From Abyssibacter sp. (lineage in GTDB: Bacteria > Pseudomonadota > Gammaproteobacteria > Nevskiales > OUC007), in NCBI GenBank assembly GCA_023146115.1, contig JAGLCS010000022.1, positions 1-39,744 on the forward strand: a stretch of 39,744 nt of DNA, written 5' to 3'. Below the pieces are notes generated by a model. That model made no database searches, was not told the DNA's origin, and worked only from the letters and a program-made list of their open reading frames with translations. Every line of letters begins with the position of its first letter. The stretch's first letter is position 1. A program made the translations under genes and the position numbers. Positions 29,997 to 38,556 of the stretch are shown in pieces.

Positions 29997-31247
29997 ATGA
30001 AAACCGTTTTCGGCCTGCTGGCTGTGTTGTGGATCACCGGCTGCGGTGTGAGCGCACCACCGCAAGCTGGCGACGTGGTGACCGACCATCCGGACGACGG
30101 CGGGCCAGCACCCGGCGAGCCCCATGATGAGGGCGATCCGGCGCCGTCCGGTGATCTCGACCTGCCCCCGGTCGCCAGTCTGACCGATGGCGTTTGGCTG
30201 GCCGGAGATCTACACATCCATTCCGAGCACAGCGCCGACTCGTCGAATAACCCGGTGCGCAAGATCGTTGATCTGGCGTCCACCGTGGGACTGGACTACC
30301 TGGGCATCACCGATCACGACAATCATGTCGACGGCGCTGTGGCCGCCAATACCTGGATCGACGCTGACTTTCAGGGCAGTCCGCTGATCATGCTGTACGG
30401 CGCCGAGTGGACGACACACCGCGGTCACGGCAATACCTTTTCCGCGACAGCTTACGATCATCAGCGTTTTTACGACCTGCGGGACGATCTGGACACGCGG
30501 ATCGGGGCGCTGGCCGATGAATTCGGAATTCATTTCTCGGCCAACCATCCCTCCGGGGGCGACAACTTCGGCTTCAGTTTCGACATTGTCGATTCCATCG
30601 AAGTCTGGAACTCGGCGATCTGGAGCATGAACACCGGTGCGATGGCGATCTGGGACGACATGCTCAAATCCGGACGTAACCCCACCGGACGCGGCGGCAG
30701 CGATTCGCATCACGGCTATCCCGAAGCGGGTGATACGCCGGAGTTCAACACCATCCAGGCGGGCGCGAACAACGTGGGAACCCCCACGACCTGGGTGTTC
30801 GCCACCGAGCCCTCCGCGCAGGCTGTGGTGGATGCGCTGACCAACGGACGGGTCGCGATCAGCTCCAATCCGAATGCCCCGCGGGTCGAATTCCACGCCG
30901 ACCTGGACGGCGATGGCGAGATGGACATGATGATGGGTGACAACGTCGTGCCCAGTGGTGCGCCGGCGAATTTCCGAGTGACGCTCGTCGGCGGTCCGCT
31001 GGCGCTGCTGCCCTATACCGTCACGGTGATTAAGGACGGCTTTGAGCTCACGTCGCTGACCATCGGCCCCGGTGCCAGCAGCGCCGAATTTGTCGACACG
31101 CCAGCCTTTGGTGTCCGAAGCTACTACCGGGTGGAAGTGACCGGGCAGCAGGCGCTATTCCCCGAAGTGCCGGCAGCGGCGGCGCTGAGCGGCAACATGA
31201 TCGGCTTGTCGAACCCGATCTACTTCAACTTCGATCCGGCGTATTAA
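29997..31247 (+). CDS. PHP-domain metal-dependent phosphoesterase/hydrolase lipoprotein (CehA/McbA-like)
   Basis: A 416-aa predicted lipoprotein. ATG 29997 (or 29991) gives a lipoprotein signal (MKTVFGLLAVLWITGC, Cys at 16) followed by an Asp/Pro/Gly-rich linker (to about 60). The PHP catalytic domain follows: GDLHIHSEHSADS (HxH), GLDYLGITDHDNH, HRGHGNTF, SANHPSGGDNFGF and GRGGSDSHHGY supply the His and Asp ligands of the three-metal site. Similar PHP proteins (CehA/McbA type) hydrolyse esters or phosphoesters in the periplasm. A C-terminal beta-rich region (about 300-416) resembles the sandwich found in that group. The gene follows the small-RNA terminator and stands alone; substrate unknown. 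Confidence 0.87.
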   Translation: MKTVFGLLAVLWITGCGVSAPPQAGDVVTDHPDDGGPAPGEPHDEGDPAPSGDLDLPPVASLTDGVWLAGDLHIHSEHSADSSNNPVRKIVDLASTVGLDYLGITDHDNHVDGAVAANTWIDADFQGSPLIMLYGAEWTTHRGHGNTFSATAYDHQRFYDLRDDLDTRIGALADEFGIHFSANHPSGGDNFGFSFDIVDSIEVWNSAIWSMNTGAMAIWDDMLKSGRNPTGRGGSDSHHGYPEAGDTPEFNTIQAGANNVGTPTTWVFATEPSAQAVVDALTNGRVAISSNPNAPRVEFHADLDGDGEMDMMMGDNVVPSGAPANFRVTLVGGPLALLPYTVTVIKDGFELTSLTIGPGASSAEFVDTPAFGVRSYYRVEVTGQQALFPEVPAAAALSGNMIGLSNPIYFNFDPAY

Positions 31248-31544
31248 GCAAACACGGATCGATTCACGCCACCAAGCTTCTGATGCGACCCGCCGGCCGG
31301 CGCTCGCGCGGCAGTTCAGTGAGCGGTAACAGAGGCCGTCGCCTGTGCAACCGATAGCCCCACCGGTTCGGCGGTACCCAGCCCCGCGTTTGCTTTCGAT
31401 GATGTTCACATTTTTCTGAGTCGCCGTTGGTTAATCTAGCGACCTCATAACGGCGTCATCTCAGGCCAATTCGCGGTTCTGGTGCCTCGCCCCAGGCCCG
31501 GGGCTTGTTAGACTTTTAGCCTTCTCGGGGATGGGAAACATTGC
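31248..31544. other. Gene-free stretch before the lipid cluster
   Basis: I see no gene in these 297 bases. They should contain the promoter of the cluster; a possible region is the AT-richer stretch 31,405-31,435, but no convincing -35/-10 pair is found. The last bases hold the sequence GGGAAACATTGC directly before the first ATG of the cluster, which recurs before the next gene. Confidence 0.4.
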
Positions 31545-32480
31545 ATGAGTGCCGACACTGCCCGCCGGCGGATTCTGGCGGTGTGCTATTCGCAGTCTGG
31601 TCAGGCCAGCGCGGTGGAAAACCAGTTTCTGGTGCCGCTGCGGCAGGCGGGCCATACCGTGGATTGCATCGCGTTAAAGCCAGGCTCGCCGCATCCGTTC
31701 CCTTGGCCGTTCTGGCGCTTTATCGACAGCTTTCCGGAGATCGTCGCGCAGCAACCGGTCGCGCTGGAGGACTGGTCGGCCGGGTCGAATTACGAGTTGG
31801 TGGTCATCACCTACCCGGTGTGGTTTCTGTCGCCGCCGCCGGCTGTCGTCAGCTTCATCCGCTCGCAGGCAGGGCGCCGACTGCTGCATGACACGCCGGT
31901 GGTGACCGTCACCGCTTGTCGCAACATGTGGATCGAGGCCCACCGGGACATGCTGGCCTTATTGCAAGAGGCGGGCGCCAGGCCTTGCGATCACCTTGCG
32001 CTAACCGATCCCGGTCCGCCGCTGGCCACGTTTGTCACGACACCGCGTTGGGTGCTGACCGGCCGGCGTGATGCGTTTCTCGGCTTGCCGCCAGCGGGTC
32101 TGACGCAGTCGATCATCAGCGGGGTGTCCCGCTATGGCGCGATCGTCGAGCAGGCGATTCGCGACCCAGGTTGGTCGGGCGTGGGCTCGATGCTCGCGTG
32201 CACCGATGCGATGCGGGTCGATCCCGCCCTCGCCAGCAGCGAGCGTATTGGCAAGCGCAGTTTTCGTGTCTGGGGCCGTTTGTTGCGGGCCTGCGGCGCG
32301 CCCGGCACGCCAGTACGCCGCGCGGTGCTGGTGCTGTATGTGGCATTCCTGTTGCTGATGATCATCACGGTGGTGCCGCTGTCACTGGTCATCCGCCGCC
32401 TGATTGGCCTGCTCGCGCCTGACCGCGTCCGCGCCATGGCTTCAGATCTTGAGCGTCAACCGGGTGCCACCGCGCCCTGA
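31545..32480 (+). CDS. DarA-like flavodoxin-fold protein (dialkylresorcinol-type aromatase family)
   Basis: A 311-aa protein with a flavodoxin-like N-terminus (ILAVCYSQSGQ, the FMN phosphate-loop pattern) and the segments HPFPWPFWRFIDSFPE, YPVWFLSPPPAV, VTVTACRNMW and ATFVTTPRWVLTGRRDA. This pattern is typical of proteins annotated as dialkylresorcinol condensing enzyme/DarA, which act with DarB to form 2,5-dialkylresorcinols, DarA being assigned as the flavin-dependent aromatising partner. A membrane hairpin near the C-terminus (VLVLYVAFLLLMIITVVPLSLVI) suggests membrane association. It begins the plus-strand arm; a ketosynthase III gene follows after 11 bases. The family assignment is good; the product of this cluster is unknown. 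Confidence 0.8.
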   Translation: MSADTARRRILAVCYSQSGQASAVENQFLVPLRQAGHTVDCIALKPGSPHPFPWPFWRFIDSFPEIVAQQPVALEDWSAGSNYELVVITYPVWFLSPPPAVVSFIRSQAGRRLLHDTPVVTVTACRNMWIEAHRDMLALLQEAGARPCDHLALTDPGPPLATFVTTPRWVLTGRRDAFLGLPPAGLTQSIISGVSRYGAIVEQAIRDPGWSGVGSMLACTDAMRVDPALASSERIGKRSFRVWGRLLRACGAPGTPVRRAVLVLYVAFLLLMIITVVPLSLVIRRLIGLLAPDRVRAMASDLERQPGATAP

Positions 32481-32491
32481 CGGGGAAAACA

Positions 32492-33640
32492 TTGCAAGAC
32501 GTCTACATCCGCGGCATCTCGACGGTGCTGCCCAATGCTGCGATCACCAACGATGACATGGAGGCCGTACTCGGCCAGATCGGGGAACGGCCGGCGCGCG
32601 AGCGCCGCATCGTGCTGGCCCGCAACGGCATCCAATCGCGGTATTACGCCGTGGACCCGGACACCCGCCAGCCCACCGCGTCCAATGCCGCGTTATGCGC
32701 CGAAGCGGTGCGAGGTCTGCAGGGCGATGCTTTCACACTGCCCGAACTGGACGTCCTTGCCTGCGGCACATCGTCGCCGGATCAGATCGCGCCGGGTCAT
32801 GGCGTCATGGTCCATGGCGAGCTGCCGGAGGCCGGCGTTTGCGAGGCGGTGTCGCTGGCGGGCATCTGCTGCGCCGGCATGGCCGCGTTGCGCTATGCGG
32901 CGTTGACGGTCGCGGGCGGGCAGGCGCGCCACGCCGTGGCAACCGGGTCCGAAACGGCATCGAGCTTCATGCGTTCGGAGCAGTTTGCGGCCCAGTACGA
33001 GGCCCAGGTCGCGGCGTTGGAGCGACGGCCGGAGCTCGCGTTCGATGGCGTATTTCTGCGCTGGATGCTCTCGGATGCGGCGGGTGCCTTGCTGCTGGGC
33101 GATGCACCGGCCGGTGACGGCCCGTCGCTGCGCCTCGACTGGATCGAGCTACGGTCGTATGCACATGCACAGGCGGCATGCATGTACGCCGGCGCGAAGA
33201 AACTGCCGGACGGTCGCCTGAAGGGGTGGCGTGATTTCGCACCGGACGAGCTCGCCGCGACGGGCGCGCTGAGCTTTCAACAGGATGTGCGTCAGCTCAA
33301 CGAGCACATCGTCGGTCTGACCGTGGAACAGGCGTTGCCCGAGGTTCTGGCGCGGCACCCGTTGCGGGCCGACGAGGTGCGTTGGTTCCTGCCACATTAT
33401 TCGTCCGAGTACTTCCGCAAGCGTATTCATGCCGGCCTGAGCCGCATCGGATTCGAGATTCCTGATGAGCGCTGGTTCACCAACCTGCACGAGGTCGGCA
33501 ATGTCGGCTCTGCCTCGATTTACCTGATGATGGATGCCTTGCTGCGTAGCGGGCGCCTGGACGCAGGCGACAAGGTGCTGTGCTTTGTGCCGGAAAGCGG
33601 CCGCTTCTCCGCCGCCTATATGCTGCTCACTGCAATCTGA
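32492..33640 (+). CDS. DarB-like beta-ketoacyl-ACP synthase III
   Basis: A 382-aa thiolase-fold condensing enzyme. Catalytic residues are C127 (GICCAGM), H302 (LPHYSSEYF) and N337 (GNVGSASIY), so it should be active. In the dar pathway DarB joins two acyl chains head-to-head to make the ring precursor; plain KAS III would start fatty acid synthesis. The N-terminus (QDVYIRGISTVLPN) aligns with the usual KAS III start only if translation begins at TTG 32492; GGGGAAA lies suitably upstream. It forms an operon with the DarA-like gene before it and the small gene at 33,670. The combination with ACP and KS genes on the opposite strand suggests a specialised lipid, not housekeeping fatty acid synthesis. 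Confidence 0.87.
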   Translation: MQDVYIRGISTVLPNAAITNDDMEAVLGQIGERPARERRIVLARNGIQSRYYAVDPDTRQPTASNAALCAEAVRGLQGDAFTLPELDVLACGTSSPDQIAPGHGVMVHGELPEAGVCEAVSLAGICCAGMAALRYAALTVAGGQARHAVATGSETASSFMRSEQFAAQYEAQVAALERRPELAFDGVFLRWMLSDAAGALLLGDAPAGDGPSLRLDWIELRSYAHAQAACMYAGAKKLPDGRLKGWRDFAPDELAATGALSFQQDVRQLNEHIVGLTVEQALPEVLARHPLRADEVRWFLPHYSSEYFRKRIHAGLSRIGFEIPDERWFTNLHEVGNVGSASIYLMMDALLRSGRLDAGDKVLCFVPESGRFSAAYMLLTAI

Positions 33641-33669
33641 CTGCCACGACCCGTACCACGACTCATGCC

Positions 33670-34086
33670 ATGAAGATCGACGATGTACCGCAAGACAACA
33701 GTCCGGGCTATGCCTCCGAAAAACGCGCGGTTTATGCCCGCGACGCCGGCGGTGGTTACGTGCTCGCCGCGTCCACGGGTTGGACCGTGGAAGAAGCCGC
33801 AAACTGTCTGGCCGTGGAAGCCTTTGATGACCAGGCACGTGCTGCGCGCCAGCGCCTCGCCAAGGGCCAGGGATCGGTGCTGGAAGTGCTGATGTACGAA
33901 CGGCGCATGGACCTGCCGACGCTGGCCCAGGCCACCGGCCTATGGCAGTGGCGGGTGAAACGGCATCTCAGCCCGGCGGGTTTTGCCGGGCTTGGCACGG
34001 CGCTGAAGGCTCGTTACGCCGAGGCCCTGGGCTGCTCGCTCACTGATCTGGCGGACTCCTGCGCAGCGCAGCCGGGCGAGTCATGA
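33670..34086 (+). CDS. Small HTH-like protein of the lipid cluster, function unknown
   Basis: A 138-aa soluble protein. No family is recognised with certainty. The C-terminal half (about 75-130: YERRMDLPTLAQATGLWQW, then RVKRHLSPAGFAGLGTALKARYAEALGCSLTDLA) has the helix-turn-helix spacing of an XRE-like domain. The N-terminal half (SEKRAVYARDAGGGYVLAASTGW) is short and uncharacterised. ATG 33670 is chosen because upstream in-frame sequence overlaps the ketosynthase gene. The gene's stop overlaps the start of the BtrH-like gene by four bases (ATGA), so it is part of the operon. It may be a cluster regulator or a small scaffold; this is inference. Confidence 0.7.
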   Translation: MKIDDVPQDNSPGYASEKRAVYARDAGGGYVLAASTGWTVEEAANCLAVEAFDDQARAARQRLAKGQGSVLEVLMYERRMDLPTLAQATGLWQWRVKRHLSPAGFAGLGTALKARYAEALGCSLTDLADSCAAQPGES

Positions 34087-35129
34087 ACCCCGCGCCCATC
34101 CAGCACCGGCATGCAGGCCATTGCGAAACCGGCGTCAGTTCGATTCTGCTGCAAGCCGCCGGCCTGGCGCTGTCCGAAGCGATGGTGCTGGGCCTGTCCG
34201 GCGGACTGACCTTCGCGCATCTGCCGTTTGTACGGATCAACGAGCTGCCCCTCACCAGCTATCGCATGCCGCCCGGTCGAATCTATCGCGGGCTGGCTCG
34301 CCGCATCGGCGTGCGCTGGGAGCAGCAGCGCTTTCGCAGCCCGCAGGTCGGCATGGCAGCCCTGGATGCCCAGCTGGAGCAGGGCCGCGCCGTGGGTCTG
34401 CAGGCTTCGGTGTACTGGCTGCCTTACTTTCCGGAAGCCATGCGCTTTCACTTCAACGCCCACAACCTGATCGTGTACGGGCGAGATGGCGACGACTATC
34501 TGGTCAGCGACCCGGTGTTCGAGCAGCCGCAGCGTTGCCCGGCCGAGGCGCTGCAACGGGCGCGATTCGTGCGCGGAGCACTGGCCCCCAAAGGGCTGAT
34601 GTACTGGCCGACGGCGGTACCGGCGGTGGTGGATTTGCATCAGGTGTTCCGGCCCGCTGTCCGCAAGACCGCCAACATGATGCTGCGGGCGCCGATCCCC
34701 TTCATCGGGGTCAAGGGCATCCGCCTGCTGGCGTCACGCATGCAGCGGGTCGCGACACGGCAGGATGACCGCTATCTGCGTCTCTACCTCGGTCAGATCG
34801 TCCGGATGCAGGAGGAGATCGGCACCGGCGGCGGCGGCTTTCGCTTCATGTATGCCGCCTTTCTGCAGGAATGCGCAAAGGACATGGAGCGCTCGGACAT
34901 CGCAGAGGTTGCCGAACAGATGACCGCTGCCGGCGATGCCTGGCGGCGATTCGCGGTGGCCTGTGCGCGGCAGATCCGCTCACGGCAGCCGGTGGATCTG
35001 CGCGACCCCGTGACCGCGCTGGATGCTGTCGCCGCACTCGAGCGCCAGACGTTTCAGGGGCTTTTGGCCGTCACGCGGCCGGCGGCGCGAAGGCAGGCTT
35101 TGCCCATCGAGTCGCAGAAGACCGTCTAG
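34083..35129 (+). CDS. BtrH N-terminal-domain protein, probable ACP-dependent acyltransferase
   Basis: A 348-aa protein whose first 150 residues match the BtrH N-terminal domain: HAGHCETGVSSILL with C14, GLSGGLTF, and FHFNAHNLIVYG with H123/H127, then VSDPV with D143. These form a papain-like Cys-His-Asp arrangement. BtrH of the butirosin pathway moves an acyl group from an acyl carrier protein onto an amine. Here it would move the cluster's acyl chain from the ACP at 37,097 to an acceptor. Residues 180-340 are helical with no named domain. It ends the plus-strand arm: its stop (35127-35129) overlaps the stop of the convergent ketosynthase-like gene within the four-base palindrome CTAG. Confidence 0.82.
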   Translation: MNPAPIQHRHAGHCETGVSSILLQAAGLALSEAMVLGLSGGLTFAHLPFVRINELPLTSYRMPPGRIYRGLARRIGVRWEQQRFRSPQVGMAALDAQLEQGRAVGLQASVYWLPYFPEAMRFHFNAHNLIVYGRDGDDYLVSDPVFEQPQRCPAEALQRARFVRGALAPKGLMYWPTAVPAVVDLHQVFRPAVRKTANMMLRAPIPFIGVKGIRLLASRMQRVATRQDDRYLRLYLGQIVRMQEEIGTGGGGFRFMYAAFLQECAKDMERSDIAEVAEQMTAAGDAWRRFAVACARQIRSRQPVDLRDPVTALDAVAALERQTFQGLLAVTRPAARRQALPIESQKTV

Positions 35130-35989
35130 GGAGCCTCCGGCTGCGACCGAATCACGCCCCACCGGCCGCTCGCCGAGCGGTCCAGCAGGTATGCCCGGCC
35201 GCTGAGCCTCGATAACCAGGCGAGGCCAGCGGCGGCGTCCGCGAGTCCGTTGGCCGCATCGCTGGCTTCGAGATTGTTCGTGTGCACGGGGCAGTCCTGA
35301 CCGATCCCGGATGCAGCCATCGGCGATAGCGTCAGGGCGGCGTTTCTGGGTGCTGAGGCCAGCCATTGCCGGGCTGCGGCATCGTTGGACAGGCGAGCCA
35401 GCTGGGTGATGACGGTGCCGTCCCCCGGCGTCCCACCCGCCCCGCGTCGCAGCAGCAACCAGTGGCTGCTGTCGGCCAACGCAGCTGTTGCTGGCAGGCC
35501 CAGCCGCTGGCGATGCGCGGCGAGTGGCCAGGCGCATTCCTCGACGGCGCCGACTAACGCGGTACCGCCCGGCGGCAGGTTGAACCATGCGGTTTCCAGC
35601 AGTGAGAACCACGCCAGATCCCGGCTCATGACCACCTGATTGCTGCCCTGCAGGCCGAGTTCCGCCGCGAGGTAGTAACTCACCATGTTGCTGGAGACAT
35701 TGACGAAGCGGACCGGCGGCAGCGGCTGGCCGGTTGCGGCCTGCACCAGCAACTCGGCGGTATCGGCAACCGGGCCGGTGTTGGAGGTGAGGTAGACGGC
35801 GGTGCCGCTGGGCAGAGGGGTCGCGCCGACGCAGCGGCGTGCGCCGAGCAGGGCCAGCCGCACGAAGCGGCTCACGCGGCGCGGGCCGGCGCGGCCGGTC
35901 TCGGCCTTCAGCCGGGCGTTGAGGTCCAGCGGAGCATCGTCGGCGAGCAGCTCCAAGGCGCTCGTGGCCAGAACGGTGAGTGGCGTCAT
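35126..35989 (-). CDS. Ketosynthase-like protein lacking the active-site Cys (chain-length-factor-like)
   Basis: A 287-aa protein with the N-terminal half of a ketosynthase fold: ATSALELLADDAP, VYLTSNTGPV, VSSNMVSYYLAAELGLQG, then NQVVMSRDLAWFSLLETAWFNL where KS enzymes have the TACSS nucleophile elbow. The Cys is absent, the second His motifs are not found, and the protein is shorter than a full KS (about 400 aa). It resembles the N-terminal beta-ketoacyl synthase-like proteins that pair with KS enzymes as chain-length factors in aryl polyene and type II systems. Its start overlaps the stop of the active KS gene by four bases (ATGA), supporting a KS/partner heterodimer. It is the last gene of the minus-strand arm. 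Confidence 0.75.
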   Translation of the reverse strand: MTPLTVLATSALELLADDAPLDLNARLKAETGRAGPRRVSRFVRLALLGARRCVGATPLPSGTAVYLTSNTGPVADTAELLVQAATGQPLPPVRFVNVSSNMVSYYLAAELGLQGSNQVVMSRDLAWFSLLETAWFNLPPGGTALVGAVEECAWPLAAHRQRLGLPATAALADSSHWLLLRRGAGGTPGDGTVITQLARLSNDAAARQWLASAPRNAALTLSPMAASGIGQDCPVHTNNLEASDAANGLADAAAGLAWLSRLSGRAYLLDRSASGRWGVIRSQPEAP

Positions 35990-37095
35990 CGCTGCACGAC
36001 CAGGCTGGTGGTATTGCCGCCAAATCCGAAACTGTTGCAGAGGATGGCGCCGGACGCCGGCAGGGCGCGAGATTCCGTGACCGGCGCGATGGCTGGGGCC
36101 GCGTCGGGGGAGCGAAACCCCGGCGTGCCCGGCAGCAGATCTTGCCGCCAGGCCATCAACAAGCCGATGAGTTCGATCAGGCCGCAGGCGCCCAGCGTGT
36201 GGCCGAAGTACGGTTTCAGCGCGGTGATCGGGCAGCGGCCGTCAATGAGTGTTGCCAGGGCCGCGCCCTCGGCAGCATCGTTGCTTGGCGTGCCCGTACC
36301 GTGGGCTTTCACCGCGATGAGTTCATCGCGGCTAATGCCCGCGCTCGCAAGGGCCGCCTGCATGATTCGGCGCAGAAACTCCGGGCTGGAATTGGTCGGG
36401 CTGCCGGCCTCGCAGCCGCTGGCGCCGCCTAACAGGCGGGCCCAGTCCTGCGCTGGTTCGGCGGTGCGGGCCAGCACCACGGCACCGGCCGCCTCGCCCA
36501 GAATCAGACCATCGCGATCTGCGTCGAACGGCCGCAATGCATCCGGGGTCAGCAGCAGCAGCGATGCGAACCCCGACACGGTGAGCTGGTTCTGCAGTTC
36601 CACGCCCAGCACCAGCGCGTGATCGGCCGCGCCGGCGGCCAGCATCGCCTGGGCATGCAGCAACGCATTGGCCGCCGACGAGCAGGCGGTCGAGAACGTG
36701 TACTGCGGGCCGGCCAGCGCGAGCGTCGTACAAAGCCTGTCCAGCGTGCGGCCGCAATGAGCGTGCATGAGTGCAGGTTGGTCTGGCCGGGCGGCGAAGG
36801 CTTGTTCGTGGTCGGGCATGTCCAGGCAGGTGCTGCCGAGAAACACGGGCATGGCGCCACGTTGCGTTGCCGTGAGTCCGGCATCATCGAGTGCGCGGGC
36901 CGCCACGCGTGCCAGCGGGCTGCCGCCTTTATCGCCCGCAGCGGCGAGACGTAGCAGCGGCCAGGTCTGCCCGGTGCTGTCCGTGACGGCCGCGGGCCTG
37001 GGCAGATGCTGGTGGCGCAGCGCGTCGCAGTGTGTGGCCGGGTCTGCGCCCAGCGCCGATTCCAGGGCGATGCTGCGGATGAATGCCGGGGCCAC
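35986..37095 (-). CDS. Beta-ketoacyl-ACP synthase (FabB/FabF type)
   Basis: A 369-aa elongating ketosynthase with the intact Cys-His-His triad: C138 in FSTACSSAANA, H265 in VKAHGTGTPSND and H299 in KPYFGHTLGACG, and the C-terminal NSFGFGGNTTS. It should condense malonyl-ACP with acyl-ACP. It is somewhat shorter than FabF (about 410 aa). Translation starts at GTG 37095, one base after the ACP stop. ACP, this KS and the Cys-less partner follow each other in one minus-strand operon behind an ABC exporter, as expected of a self-contained type II chain-building unit. Confidence 0.9.
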   Translation of the reverse strand: MAPAFIRSIALESALGADPATHCDALRHQHLPRPAAVTDSTGQTWPLLRLAAAGDKGGSPLARVAARALDDAGLTATQRGAMPVFLGSTCLDMPDHEQAFAARPDQPALMHAHCGRTLDRLCTTLALAGPQYTFSTACSSAANALLHAQAMLAAGAADHALVLGVELQNQLTVSGFASLLLLTPDALRPFDADRDGLILGEAAGAVVLARTAEPAQDWARLLGGASGCEAGSPTNSSPEFLRRIMQAALASAGISRDELIAVKAHGTGTPSNDAAEGAALATLIDGRCPITALKPYFGHTLGACGLIELIGLLMAWRQDLLPGTPGFRSPDAAPAIAPVTESRALPASGAILCNSFGFGGNTTSLVVQR

Positions 37096-37096
37096 G

Positions 37097-37363
37097 TCAG
37101 GCTGGCCGGAGATGGTCCGCCAGCGTGTTGACGTCGCGCATCACGCGCATCAATTCCTTGGGGTCGGTGATCCGAATGCCGTAGGCGACTTGCAGGGCCA
37201 TCGAGATCTGCAACCCGTCAATCGAGTCCAGGGCCAGCCGCGCGTCGGGACCGAACAAGGCTTCGGTATCGGTGAGTTCGTCGACGCCGAGTTCCTGCTC
37301 GGTCTCTTCCAGGATTAGCGTCTTGAGTGCGTGCTTGAATGCGGTGTCGTCGGAGCCTTTCAT
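37097..37363 (-). CDS. Acyl carrier protein
   Basis: An 88-aa ACP. The phosphopantetheine attachment site is S47 in the pattern LALDSIDGLQ, with acidic helices on both sides. ATG 37363 is preferred over an upstream in-frame ATG at 37435 because it overlaps the permease stop by four bases (ATGA) and gives the normal ACP size. It carries the growing chain for the neighbouring ketosynthases and is the likely donor for the BtrH-like transferase. It is separate from housekeeping AcpP, which normally sits near fabD/fabG/fabF and reads DSLD. Confidence 0.88.
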   Translation of the reverse strand: MKGSDDTAFKHALKTLILEETEQELGVDELTDTEALFGPDARLALDSIDGLQISMALQVAYGIRITDPKELMRVMRDVNTLADHLRPA

Positions 37364-38556
37364 GCGAAATCTTGTCGTAAGCGCCAGGTGGCGATCAGGA
37401 AGGTGACCGTGCCGAGCACCAGCAGTGCCAGGCACTCCGGCAGCGTGTCACTAACCGGCGCGTGGCGCAGGATGATGTCCCAATAGCCGTCCAATGCCCA
37501 GGACATGGGCGACAGCAAACCTGCGAGTTGCAGTTCCGGCGGCATGACGATGGTGGGGACCATGACCCCGCCCAGCGCGCCGAGCACCAGATTCACCGCG
37601 CCGCCCACCGTGGTGGCCTGGGCCGAGGTGCGCGCGAGCACCGCGATCAACAGGGCCACCCCCATGGCCGCCGCGCCGGTGGCGATGGTAATCGGCAGCA
37701 GGGCGAGCCAGCGGCCACCGAGTTGCAGTGCTTCGCCGCCGAGCAGCGGAACAATCCAGACGCCCATGGCCAGCATGAGCAGAGCCTGGATCACTGTGAC
37801 GGTCAGGTACACCGGCAGCTTGGCGAGCAACACGCTTTGATGGGATGCATTGAGCAGCGCCAGTCGCTGCAGGGTGCCTTCCCGGCGCTCGCCCAGCAGG
37901 CTGGTGGACAGCGGAAACACGACGAAGAACATCGCGAACACGATCCACGCCGGCACGCTTTGCTGGGTGGCGTCGGGCAGGGTTTCCGAGCGTAGTTCCG
38001 ATCCGGGGTAGACCACCTGCACCGGTACGGCCTCGGGGCGCGTGGACTCGCGGATTAGCGCGGCCTCGGCTTCGGGCGCGCCAAACAAATCCTCGGTGAT
38101 GTACTCGGCCCGCAGCCCGATCAGCACACCTTTGAGTTCGGTGATGAACAGGCTGGAGCCGGCCACCGGGAATGCCGGGTCTAGCCGTACTTGGACGAGC
38201 GGTTCGCGGTTGTCCGGCGCCAGACGCTCGGCGAGTCCGGCGGCGACATCCACCCGGCCAAAGTAGGGCGGCGCGAAGCCGGCCTCGTCGGCGGGCGCGT
38301 CCACGATACGCAGGTGGTCGCTGCGTTCCAGGCGATGCCGAAGCTCCAGCGCGAAGTATCCGCCGTCGGCGTCGCTCCACAGCACCTGCTGCTGCGATGC
38401 CTGATGGGTGCCCATCACGTCCCGCAGCGCCAACGACATCACCAGAATGAAGATGGTCGGCATCAGGAACAGCACCAGCAGCCCCTGCGGATCGCGGATC
38501 AGGCCGCGGATCTCCTTGTGCATCAGCGCGCGCAGCAATGCGAATCGAGCGCTCAT
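37360..38556 (-). CDS. ABC-2 type transporter permease
   Basis: A 398-aa membrane protein of the ABC-2 (NatB/DrrB/YadH-like) family: the N-terminal amphipathic helix (LMHKEIRGLIRDPQGLLVLFLMP), one transmembrane helix, a large periplasmic region (about 50-215), then five helices with the typical PLSTSLLGERREGTLQRL coupling segment and a closing helix. ATG 38556 overlaps the ATPase stop by four bases (ATGA). It should export, or insert into the outer envelope, the product of the adjacent synthase genes. It is encoded first in the arm together with the ATPase and ahead of ACP and KS. Confidence 0.9.
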   Translation of the reverse strand: MSARFALLRALMHKEIRGLIRDPQGLLVLFLMPTIFILVMSLALRDVMGTHQASQQQVLWSDADGGYFALELRHRLERSDHLRIVDAPADEAGFAPPYFGRVDVAAGLAERLAPDNREPLVQVRLDPAFPVAGSSLFITELKGVLIGLRAEYITEDLFGAPEAEAALIRESTRPEAVPVQVVYPGSELRSETLPDATQQSVPAWIVFAMFFVVFPLSTSLLGERREGTLQRLALLNASHQSVLLAKLPVYLTVTVIQALLMLAMGVWIVPLLGGEALQLGGRWLALLPITIATGAAAMGVALLIAVLARTSAQATTVGGAVNLVLGALGGVMVPTIVMPPELQLAGLLSPMSWALDGYWDIILRHAPVSDTLPECLALLVLGTVTFLIATWRLRQDFA

